Origin: Candidatus Woesearchaeota archaeon
Lineage (GTDB): Archaea; Nanobdellota; Nanobdellia; Woesearchaeales; GW2011-AR4
Direction of reading: 5' to 3'
DNA: 11,511 nt
Assembly (NCBI GenBank): GCA_016185955.1
Contig: JACPMQ010000008.1
Location: 1 to 11,511, forward strand
The notes below the pieces were generated by a model. That model made no database searches, was not told the DNA's origin, and saw only the letters and a program-made list of their open reading frames with translations. This document shows positions 1 through 6,055 of the stretch, in pieces. Each line of letters begins with the position of its first letter. Positions within the stretch are counted from its first letter, which is position 1. The position numbers and the translations under genes are program-made.

Positions 1-24
1 TGGAGCAGCCGCTTATATTTGTTA
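1..24. repeat. Inverted repeat, left copy
   Basis: These bases are nearly the reverse complement of 11374-11396 at the other end of the window, with one mismatch and one indel; both contain the core ATAAGYGGCTGCTCCA when read in the same sense. The repeat is cut by the window edge, so its full length is unknown. No function is visible. Confidence 0.6.
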
Positions 25-51
25 AGGATTTCTACTGAGCCGCATAACCAA

Positions 52-63
52 TAATTATTTAAA
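52..63 (+). promoter_or_regulatory. TATA-like promoter of the DUF5676-like gene
   Basis: An AT-only run ending in TATTTAAA, centred near 59, predicts a transcription start at about 84-88. That falls almost on the ATG at 88, which opens a 26-codon ORF, and gives the next gene (ATG 156) a leader of about 70 nt. Assigned by position and composition only. Confidence 0.45.
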
Positions 64-87
64 CAAGAGGTATAGGGAATAGAATTA

Positions 88-168
88 ATGCTCAATAAGA
101 AAGGCGCATTTTTTGGAACAATTGTCGGAGTTTTTGATTTCATAGAGGCGATTAAATGGAAAAGCTAA
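88..168 (+). CDS. Possible 26-aa leader peptide
   Basis: A 26-codon ORF encodes a hydrophobic peptide beginning MLNKKGAFFGTIVGVF and ending IKWKS. It overlaps the first 13 bases of the downstream membrane-protein gene in another frame. Its ATG lies about 28 nt after the TATA-like box, as expected for a leaderless archaeal transcript, so ribosomes could enter here and pass to the next start (ATG 156). No family is recognised, and an ORF this short can arise by chance. Confidence 0.25.
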   Translation: MLNKKGAFFGTIVGVFDFIEAIKWKS

Positions 169-434
169 ATCCTAATTTAGTGGCTTTGTCTATGGGAGTT
201 GCATCAGCTATATTATACATTTTATGCCTTATAGTTGTGGCAATTACACCCATTCCAGCGGTTGTGAGTGCAGTGAATGCGCTTCAGCACAGCATTGATG
301 TGTCAGGCATTGTTGTGAGGAGCATATCCCTTGCCAATTCAATAATAGGCATAATAGGCTGGTTTGTTATTGCTGCAGTTACCGGCTATGTATTTGCCTT
401 TACATACAATTTGCTGGCAAAAAGTTTTAAGTGA
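156..434 (+). CDS. Small two-helix membrane protein, DUF5676-like
   Basis: The 92-aa product has two predicted membrane helices, at roughly residues 10-35 and 58-85, separated by a short loop. The C-terminal half, with Gly/Trp in the second helix followed by a TYNLL-type ending, resembles the DUF5676 family of about 90-aa membrane proteins of unknown function; this is recalled pattern similarity, not a search. The start is set by an in-frame TAA at 153-155 directly upstream and by a purine-rich GAGGCG at 145-150. The gene appears monocistronic apart from the possible overlapping leader ORF. A T-rich stretch at about 449-472 after the stop could serve as an archaeal oligo-T terminator. Function is unknown. 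Confidence 0.65.
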   Translation: MEKLNPNLVALSMGVASAILYILCLIVVAITPIPAVVSAVNALQHSIDVSGIVVRSISLANSIIGIIGWFVIAAVTGYVFAFTYNLLAKSFK

Positions 435-522
435 AAAAATGGAAAAATTATTTTCTTTGATTATCTTTTTAAAACAAATTTGACATTTTATGCCTAATCA
501 TATATTCCCACTTTAAAGAAAA

Positions 523-617
523 CGCCCTCGACCAGACTCGAACTGGTGACCTCATGGTTAACAGCCATGCGCTCTTTACAGCTCTTATATTCAGAGAACC
601 TGCTAAGCTACGAGGGC
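523..617 (-). tRNA. tRNA-Asn: tRNA-Asn (GTT) with D-loop intron
   Basis: The acceptor stem GCCCTCG/CGAGGGC, T-arm ACCAG-TTCGAGT-CTGGT and anticodon stem CATGG/CCATG around loop CTGTTAA give anticodon GTT. The discriminator base is G at 523 and no CCA is encoded. The gene is 95 nt; removing a 22-nt insertion from the D-loop leaves exactly 73 nt and a standard D-arm (GCTT-AGCAGGTA-GAGC). The upstream promoter is not obvious; only weak AT-rich TATA-like sequence is seen between 620 and 660. Confidence 0.95.
576..597 (-). other. BHB intron in tRNA-Asn, position 20/21
   Basis: The 22-nt insertion interrupts the D-loop just after the conserved GG-T. In the precursor, GCAG pairs with CTGT as the 4-bp central helix. 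It is flanked by 3-nt bulges GTT (5' side) and AAA (3' side), then an inner CTCT/AGAG stem with a 7-nt loop; the outer helix is the D-stem, with one extra unpaired A. Cutting each bulge after its second base gives a canonical 8-nt D-loop. Most archaeal tRNA introns sit at 37/38, so this site is non-canonical. Confidence 0.85.
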
Positions 618-734
618 ATCGAACTATATCAAAATCCTTTATCACCAAAATTCATTTTATTTGATGTATTGCCATATTTGCTATAAATCAGGTTGGATTC
701 AGAATTTGAATTTTATTTATATATGTTTCGGGTG

Positions 735-2609
735 TTACACCACATCAACTTCCCAAACCTTAGAAACGGTAAAAATGCCATCGCTTACTTTTACTTCAAC
801 CTTCTTTTTTCCTGCGGTTGTGAAGGTTCTCTGATGCTGGTTATTGCCCTTATGCTTGTCCATAAAGCCAAAATCCCATTCATAATTTAAGTTATCTCCG
901 TCATCATCAATTGCTTTAACTTCAAAAAGAATTGGCGCATTTTTTAATGCAAATATGCTGTTGCTAAAATCCACAATCTTTGGAGATTGGTTTTTGTTTA
1001 ATACTGTGATTTTCATTCTTTGTGATGCATTGCCTTTTCCGTCGCTTGCAATAAAGCTTATCAGGAATTCCTTTTTAGTTCCTTTGACAACATCAAAATT
1101 CGGCTTCCAGGCAAAAATATTATCATTAAGTTTTGCTCCTGACGGCAGATTTTCTGCAGTGTAGCTTATTGCGTCATTGTCAGCGTCATGCGCATTGCCT
1201 TCCTCTACTTCAATATCCTCAATCTTGCCAAATACAGGCTTCCTGTTTACATCATTAACTTTGACATTCACCAATTTTGTTTCTGTATGAAGCCCATCTG
1301 TCGCAGTTACCTTAACTATGTATGCTCCTGCATCCTCAAATCCGGTAGTTTTTTCATTAGCATCCATAAACCCGGAATAAGAAAATGAAACTGCATCATT
1401 GTCAGGATCATTATATTTTGGAGCAATAAAAATTTTATTGCCTTCATCTGCCTCTATGTCGGGAATATTTTCAAGGACAAAAAGCCTATTAACATCCTTT
1501 ACCCTTATTTTTACTTTTTTCTTGTCGCTTAACTCATTGCTTTTGGCAACAAATACAATTTCTGCATTTTTGCTTAATGCTCCGAACTTATCCATAATAA
1601 TATTTGGGAGATTATTTTTTTGCACAAAGTTGTAGCTTGGCTTCCATTTGAATATGCTGTTTTCAATCTTCGAATCTTCAGGCATATTCTCGCCAAAAAA
1701 TTCTATATTGTCATTGTCATCATCGACTGCTTTCAAGCTTATGCTTACTTCCTCATTTTCATTTACCTCTAAATTTTTTAATCCGATTAATTTTGGTTGC
1801 CTGTCATTATTTTTTATTGTTACCTTAACCATTTTTTCCCCATTAAAGCCTTTTCCCTTTGCTGTTACTTTGGCTTCATAAGCCCCTGCATCATTATATG
1901 TTGTTTTCCAAATATTATCATTGCCAATTGGCTCTGATATGCTGTAAGTTAAGCCATATTTCACAAAGTCAGGCAGCTTTAAACGAGCAGTTTCTGTTTC
2001 AAGAGCGGTTATATCTTCTATCTGGCTAATAAGCGCTTCAACATCAACATTATTAACGTTTACATTCCACTCCTTGCTTACATTGAAAATGCTGTCGCTT
2101 ACAATAAGCTTTATATTATACTGCCCAGCATCCTTGTATCCCGCTTCAAAAACAAATTCATTAAAATTAGAAACAGCTTTGCCATTTACAAGCCATAAAT
2201 ATGCAAGCGCATCTTTATTTAAGTCATATGCCTCTGCTTTGAATTTTAAGCTTTTTCCTTCGTCAAAAGACAAAAGCTCTTCTTTTGGCAGCAAATAATC
2301 TATGACAGGCTTTTCCTCTTTCCTTTTAACCACTATTAAAATTTCTTCGCTTGTTTCGTAAATGCCGTCGCTTACCTTAATAGAAGAAGTATAGTTGCCC
2401 GCATCTCCATAGCCAGTTTGCCATTCACCTTTTGAATTCAGAGGCTTGCTGAATGTATAGGAAAGCTTATCCTTGTCAGGATCTTCTGCTTTAAGCGACA
2501 AGCTCAGCTTCTCGGTTTCTGCAACCTCAAAAACTCTAACGGAAGCAACTGAATAAATGAGGCTAATAAATAATAGAATAATAAGAAAAAATAATATCAG
2601 CTTTTTCAT
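735..2609 (-). CDS. Exported protein of tandem Ig/PKD-like domains
   Basis: The 624-aa product starts MKK followed by a long hydrophobic stretch (residues 4-24), so it is probably a secreted or membrane-anchored surface protein. The rest is about seven beta-sandwich repeats of the PKD/cadherin-like type, at roughly residues 28-100, 101-190, 191-272, 275-378, 380-455, 458-540 and 543-624. Repeat hallmarks recur: acidic loops DPDKD, DPDND, DADND and DDDGD; a YxDAGxY turn; and (V/I)SDG. No C-terminal membrane anchor or sorting signal is visible. Repeat six has lost about ten residues between its first strand and the acidic loop (EVEEGNAHDADND). The first repeat closely resembles that of the upstream paralogue. 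The gene lies 51 bp after that paralogue with no strong promoter between, so it is probably co-transcribed. The Asp-rich loops may bind Ca2+ (inference). Confidence 0.85.
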   Translation of the reverse strand: MKKLILFFLIILLFISLIYSVASVRVFEVAETEKLSLSLKAEDPDKDKLSYTFSKPLNSKGEWQTGYGDAGNYTSSIKVSDGIYETSEEILIVVKRKEEKPVIDYLLPKEELLSFDEGKSLKFKAEAYDLNKDALAYLWLVNGKAVSNFNEFVFEAGYKDAGQYNIKLIVSDSIFNVSKEWNVNVNNVDVEALISQIEDITALETETARLKLPDFVKYGLTYSISEPIGNDNIWKTTYNDAGAYEAKVTAKGKGFNGEKMVKVTIKNNDRQPKLIGLKNLEVNENEEVSISLKAVDDDNDNIEFFGENMPEDSKIENSIFKWKPSYNFVQKNNLPNIIMDKFGALSKNAEIVFVAKSNELSDKKKVKIRVKDVNRLFVLENIPDIEADEGNKIFIAPKYNDPDNDAVSFSYSGFMDANEKTTGFEDAGAYIVKVTATDGLHTETKLVNVKVNDVNRKPVFGKIEDIEVEEGNAHDADNDAISYTAENLPSGAKLNDNIFAWKPNFDVVKGTKKEFLISFIASDGKGNASQRMKITVLNKNQSPKIVDFSNSIFALKNAPILFEVKAIDDDGDNLNYEWDFGFMDKHKGNNQHQRTFTTAGKKKVEVKVSDGIFTVSKVWEVDVV

Positions 2610-2660
2610 TTTTCATAGTGATAAAACCTACTGTAAAACTGTAATTGCTTTTATTACCTC

Positions 2661-3665
2661 TTACTTCTTTTGGATTATGTCCAATATTACAGGCGCTCTG
2701 TTAACGTTTTCTACTTTTACCTTAAACTGCTGGGTTGTTTTGTCTGTGCCATCAGAAACTGATGCTGTAACTAAGTAATCACCAGCGTCATCGTAGCCTG
2801 TTTTCCATGTAAACTTATTTCCGTCCTGCACAAACCTCTTGTCATCAATTTCATATTCAATTTTATCTCCATCATGGTCGCTTGCCTCTAATTCTATCAC
2901 TATGCTGCTGGTTTCCTTAACATTAATGTCTTCGATTTCCTTAAGCACAGGCTTTCTGTTGACATTATTAACTGTGACTGACCATATCTTTTCCGCATCA
3001 AACATTCCGTCAGAAACTGCAACCTTAAGAGTATGGGAGCCTGCATCTTCATAAGTTGTTTGATATTCAGCTGAATCCTTGTTTCCAATTGGAACCCCAT
3101 CTAGCTTCCAAGTGTACTTTAGCTCATCTTTATTTAAGTCCGACGCTGAAATGCTTAATTTTACTGTTTGAGTCTCATTGATGCTCAAAGCAATCTCTTC
3201 AGGAGCAAAGCTGTCAATAGTAGGCGCTTCCTCTTTCCTGTTTACTATGATTAATACTTCTTTGGTTGTTGTTAATGAGCCATCACTTGCAGTTATTGTG
3301 ACTGTATATTCGCCTGCATCGCCATAAGTGGTTTTCCATTCGCCATTTTCATTTAATGGGCTTGTAAATGTAAAATCCAACACATCCTTGTCAGGGTCTT
3401 CAGCCTTTGGCACCAAGTTTACAAGCTCTGTTTCTTCAACAATAATGACAACTGCATCTTGTGAAATTTTTTCAGCCTTTTTATCCGACTTATTTTCACT
3501 TTCAGTTTTTTTTATTCCGCCATTAACTTCTTTGCTGATATTTTCATCAGAAATTTTTATTGCACCTTGCTGGCTTTGATTTGCATACAATTTTTGGTAG
3601 ATGTCACATGCGCTAACTAAAAACACAGAAATAACCAACAATGCAAAAATAATTTGTTTTTTCAA
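2661..3665 (-). CDS. Ig/PKD-repeat lipoprotein
   Basis: I place the start at the TTG at 3665, giving 334 aa. It follows a GGGGGA Shine-Dalgarno-like run at about 6-7 nt, lies downstream of the TATA box at 3713-3720, and yields a standard signal peptide (MKKQIIFALLVISVFLVSAC). An ATG at 3683 in frame is possible; the ATG at 3770 lies upstream of the promoter. LVSA-C is a lipobox with Cys20 as the predicted lipidated residue. After a charged linker (residues 21-70) come three PKD/cadherin-like domains at about 72-147, 148-237 and 238-330, with DPDKD and DHDGD loops, YxDAG turns and VNRKP-type linkers. It probably acts at the outer face of the cell membrane. Domain 1 is strikingly similar to domain 1 of the downstream gene, including (S/T)PLNxxGEW and RKEExP, indicating tandem duplication. 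Confidence 0.85.
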   Translation of the reverse strand: MKKQIIFALLVISVFLVSACDIYQKLYANQSQQGAIKISDENISKEVNGGIKKTESENKSDKKAEKISQDAVVIIVEETELVNLVPKAEDPDKDVLDFTFTSPLNENGEWKTTYGDAGEYTVTITASDGSLTTTKEVLIIVNRKEEAPTIDSFAPEEIALSINETQTVKLSISASDLNKDELKYTWKLDGVPIGNKDSAEYQTTYEDAGSHTLKVAVSDGMFDAEKIWSVTVNNVNRKPVLKEIEDINVKETSSIVIELEASDHDGDKIEYEIDDKRFVQDGNKFTWKTGYDDAGDYLVTASVSDGTDKTTQQFKVKVENVNRAPVILDIIQKK

Positions 3666-3712
3666 CTTTAATCCCCCTTTCATAGTTGTAATTATTTTAA
3701 AATAATAACTAC

Positions 3713-3720
3713 TATTTAAA
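3713..3720 (-). promoter_or_regulatory. TATA box of the PKD lipoprotein operon
   Basis: On the minus strand this reads TTTAAATA, a consensus archaeal TATA box. A start about 25 nt downstream (near 3690) leaves a leader of about 25 nt carrying the GGGGGA ribosome binding site, which supports the TTG start at 3665. The inverted-repeat element begins 30 bp upstream of the box. Confidence 0.65.
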
Positions 3721-3750
3721 CTTTGCGGGTAGTGAAAATATTTTTGAAGG

Positions 3751-4024
3751 TTTGTAACTGCTAACACCACATAGGGGGTTTTTGCGAATTCTTATTCGTG
3801 CTTGTGCGGAGCCGTAAAAATTCCGGCGTTTGCGAACAGCAAAGTTTTTACAAGTTACGTTGGTAATCTTGCAATCCGGCATCGTTTTGCTTTGGCCGTT
3901 GCTCGTCATTGACAAAACCGATAAACCACGCATTTGGCATCATTTTGCCTTAACCACGGCTTGTCACTATCAAATTGCGCACAAGCACTTACTTTTGCAA
4001 AAACCCTCTGTTAGCAGTTACAAA
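3751..4024. repeat. 274-bp terminal-inverted-repeat element, copy A
   Basis: The ends are inverted repeats. The outer 16 bp (TTTGTAACTGCTAACA) match perfectly, followed by matching GGGTTTTTGC and TGCTTGTGCG blocks in arms of about 58 and 47 bp. A 33-bp stretch of the left arm (3776-3808) is repeated without mismatch, inverted, at 11293-11325 in copy B. Inside are a GTAAAAA/TTTTTAC inverted pair (3813-3850) and a degenerate direct repeat. No convincing protein is encoded, so this resembles a MITE or other non-autonomous palindromic element. It ends 11 bp before the tRNA-Ile discriminator base. No clear target-site duplication was seen. Confidence 0.75.
3878..3977. repeat. Degenerate direct repeat inside element A
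   Basis: Two units of about 42 bp begin GGCATC(G/A)TTTTGC, at 3878-3919 and 3936-3977, 58 bp apart, matching at roughly two thirds of positions by eye. They lie between the arms of element A and are not found in copy B at 11151-11355. Confidence 0.5.
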
Positions 4025-4035
4025 GATTTAGGCAA

Positions 4036-4139
4036 TGGGCCTGGACAGATTTGAACTGTCGACCACTCGATTTGATCACTCAATAACTAATGAAAGTGTT
4101 TATCAGTCGAGCATTCTAACCAGGCTGAACTACAGGCCC
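4036..4139 (-). tRNA. tRNA-Ile: tRNA-Ile (GAT) with anticodon-loop intron
   Basis: The acceptor stem GGGCCTG/CAGGCCC, T-arm GACAG-TTCAAAT-CTGTC, D-arm GTTC...ATGC and anticodon stem CTCGA/TCGAG are all present. The spliced loop CTGATAA carries anticodon GAT. The discriminator is A (4036) and no CCA is encoded. Removal of a 29-nt intron from the 104-nt gene leaves 75 nt. The promoter is the palindromic TATA box centred 30 bp upstream, which also faces the helicase gene. Confidence 0.95.
4072..4100 (-). other. BHB intron in tRNA-Ile, about position 37/38
   Basis: The 29-nt intron follows the anticodon. TGAT, which includes the anticodon, pairs with ATCA as the central helix; an AAA bulge and a CACT/AGTG inner helix follow, with an A-rich bulge on the 3' side. 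Runs of A make the exact cut ambiguous by one base; the given coordinates assume the canonical 37/38 position. Confidence 0.9.
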
Positions 4140-4164
4140 CTAGGTTCTGCGAAATTATAGTAGT

Positions 4165-4172
4165 TTTATAAA
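4165..4172. promoter_or_regulatory. Palindromic TATA box shared by tRNA-Ile and helicase
   Basis: TTTATAAA reads the same on both strands. Its centre lies 27 bp before the helicase ATG (4195) and 30 bp before the tRNA-Ile 5' end (4139), the usual archaeal distance on both sides. It can therefore drive a leaderless helicase mRNA on + and the tRNA on -. No second TATA candidate lies in the 55-bp gap. Confidence 0.65.
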
Positions 4173-4194
4173 GTTTTGGGAATTACGCTTCATT

Positions 4195-5760
4195 ATGCAA
4201 GTTGATATTCCAATTGAAACCGGAAATGCTGCGCTTGATTTAGCGTTAAACACAATTAAAATTGGAAAACAAGCCTTGATTTTTGTCAATTCAAAAAGAA
4301 GCGCGGAAAAAACAGCAGAAGATATTGCAAAAAAAATCAAAAGCCAGAGCAAGGAATTATCAGAAATAAGCAATGAAGCTCTAAAAGCTTTATCAAGCCC
4401 CACAAAGCAATGCGAAAGATTAAGCAGCTGCATAAGAAATGGCATAGCATTCCATCATGCTGGATTGGTTGCAAAACAGCGTGAGCTAGTGGAAGATAAT
4501 TTTAAGAAAGGCATTATAAAAATAATATGCTGCACCCCGACAATGGCTGCTGGAATTGACCTTCCTGCATTCAGGTCAATAATCAAAGACTTAAGGAGAT
4601 ATGGTGTTATGGGAATGTCTTACATACCTGTTCTTGAGTATATGCAGATGTCAGGCCGCGCAGGCCGCCCAAAATATGATTCTTATGGGGAAGCTATATC
4701 AATAGCAATAAGCGAAAATGAAAAAGAAAAAATACATGAAAAATACATTTTAGGGGAGCCGGAAGAGATTTATTCAAAGCTTGCAGTGGAGCCTGTTTTA
4801 AGGACATATTTGCTTAGCCTTATAGCTGCAAATTTTGTGAATACAAGAAAAAAAATCATTGAATTTTTTGAAAAAACCTTCTGGGCTTTTCAGTTTGCCG
4901 ACATGGAAACATTGATTGCGAAAATAGATAAAATGCTGAATATTCTAAAGGAGTGGGAATTCATAGAAATGCACGATAAAGAGGATAAAGGAGATTTTAT
5001 TGATGCAAATAAAATTAACCAAGAAAAAGAAATGGTAAGAGCTACAGTAATGGGCAAGAGAGTTGCAGAGCTTTATATTGATCCCTTAACTGCATATTCT
5101 TTTATTTTGAGCTTAAAGCAAGCTGCAAAAAATAAAATAAATGAGTTTTCATTTTTGCAGATGATAAGCCACACTTTAGAAATAAGGCCCTTGTTAAGGG
5201 CAACCATAAAAGAGCAGGGCAAAATGCAAGAAAATTTAATCAAGCATTATGATTTTTTGCTGGAAAAAGAGCCTTCTTTATATGAGCCGGAATATGAGGA
5301 TTTTATTAACAGCATAAAGACAGCTTTGCTGTTTTATGAATGGATAAATGAAAAAAATGAAGAATATCTTCTTGAAAACTTTAATGCAAGGCCCGGAGAA
5401 CTAAAAGCTAAGATAGAGATTGCAGACTGGCTTTTGTATGCGACTGAAGAAATAAACAGGATTTTGAAGCAGCAGCATTTAAACAATGAAATTGCAAAGC
5501 TAAGGTTAAGGCTAAAGCACGGAATAAGGGAAGAGCTGCTGCCATTAATAAGAATGGAGGGCATAGGAAGAGTAAGGGCAAGAAAACTTTATTCCAACAA
5601 AATTAAGGATATTACGGATTTAAAGAATGCTGATTTAGTTAAGCTCACTCAGATTTTAGGCAAGCAAATTGCTTTAAACGTAAAAAAGCATCTTGGGCAG
5701 GAAATAAAAGAAGTTCCAGAGGGAAAAAGGAAAGGGCAGATTAGCTTGAGGGATTATTAA
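4195..5760 (+). CDS. hel308: Hel308/Ski2-like helicase lacking RecA domain 1
   Basis: The 521-aa product matches the C-terminal three quarters of archaeal Hel308, an SF2 3'-5' DNA helicase that unwinds stalled forks. Visible in order are: RecA2 with motif IV (ALIFVNSKRSAE, residues 27-38), FHHAG (86-90), motif V (TPTMAAGIDLPA, 114-125) and motif VI with arginine fingers (QMSGRAGRP, 151-159); then a winged-helix and helical ratchet region (about 175-450); then a helix-hairpin-helix end (GIGRVRARKLY). Full-length family members run about 700 aa. The Walker A, DExH and other RecA1 motifs are absent, and the 55 bp before the ATG, up to the divergent tRNA, cannot encode them. The reading frame is intact and a TATA box is correctly placed, so this looks like an expressed 3' half of a split gene rather than decay. 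Alone it should not hydrolyse ATP. The alternative is a recent truncation at the tRNA/element boundary. Confidence 0.88.
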   Translation: MQVDIPIETGNAALDLALNTIKIGKQALIFVNSKRSAEKTAEDIAKKIKSQSKELSEISNEALKALSSPTKQCERLSSCIRNGIAFHHAGLVAKQRELVEDNFKKGIIKIICCTPTMAAGIDLPAFRSIIKDLRRYGVMGMSYIPVLEYMQMSGRAGRPKYDSYGEAISIAISENEKEKIHEKYILGEPEEIYSKLAVEPVLRTYLLSLIAANFVNTRKKIIEFFEKTFWAFQFADMETLIAKIDKMLNILKEWEFIEMHDKEDKGDFIDANKINQEKEMVRATVMGKRVAELYIDPLTAYSFILSLKQAAKNKINEFSFLQMISHTLEIRPLLRATIKEQGKMQENLIKHYDFLLEKEPSLYEPEYEDFINSIKTALLFYEWINEKNEEYLLENFNARPGELKAKIEIADWLLYATEEINRILKQQHLNNEIAKLRLRLKHGIREELLPLIRMEGIGRVRARKLYSNKIKDITDLKNADLVKLTQILGKQIALNVKKHLGQEIKEVPEGKRKGQISLRDY

Positions 5761-5782
5761 GATATTAATTACTTAACACAAA

Positions 5783-5792
5783 TTTTTTAAAT
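5783..5792 (+). promoter_or_regulatory. TATA-like box of the 78-aa ORF
   Basis: A TTTTTTAAAT run lies 25-34 bp upstream of the ATG at 5817. There is no Shine-Dalgarno motif between, so the message would be leaderless. Confidence 0.45.
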
Positions 5793-5816
5793 TGTAAATC
5801 AATTCTTAACTATAGA

Positions 5817-6053
5817 ATGTCAGGTTTAGCAGTTAATTTAGCAGCGAAATATGCAGAAACATTAAATCCGTTTAATAATAAACCAAATCCAAATAATTCG
5901 CGTTATGCGCAATCAAGAGGAGATGCAAATATGAGTAAAATCATTGCGAGGCACGGACCAATTCAGTATTTTGCGCATATAATGCAAGTTGCGTTTAATC
6001 CTAAATACGGCAGAGATAATTCTATTGCTCATAAACCCCAATTGGCAATATAA
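5817..6053 (+). CDS. Hypothetical 78-aa protein
   Basis: The family is not recognised. The product is polar, with an Asn/Pro-rich segment at residues 17-30 (NPFNNKPNPNN) and a C-terminal half rich in His, Tyr and Arg. It has no signal peptide, membrane helix or Cys pair. Support for its being a gene is positional: it starts at the expected distance after a TATA-like box, no better gene occupies the opposite strand, and it stops just 2 bp before the convergent stop of the GGDEF gene. It may be lineage-specific. Confidence 0.45.
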   Translation: MSGLAVNLAAKYAETLNPFNNKPNPNNSRYAQSRGDANMSKIIARHGPIQYFAHIMQVAFNPKYGRDNSIAHKPQLAI

Positions 6054-6055
6054 GC

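Noticed and set aside
693..2298. Plus-strand ORFs opposite the PKD gene
   Set aside because: All are short, lack start signals, and mirror the strongly supported minus-strand repeat protein.
2661..3770. Long form of the PKD lipoprotein starting at 3770
   Set aside because: That start lies upstream of the consensus TATA box and inside the repeat element, and it would bury the signal peptide behind 35 unrelated residues.
3751..4024. Integron attC site or cassette
   Set aside because: The TGCTAAC/GTTAGCA ends resemble attC core sites but break the RYYYAAC/GTTRRRY consensus, and there is no integrase or cassette array in the window.
3830..4054. Plus-strand 74-aa ORF across the repeat element
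   Set aside because: It runs from inside the element through its right arm into tRNA-Ile and has no ribosome binding site; it is a chance frame.
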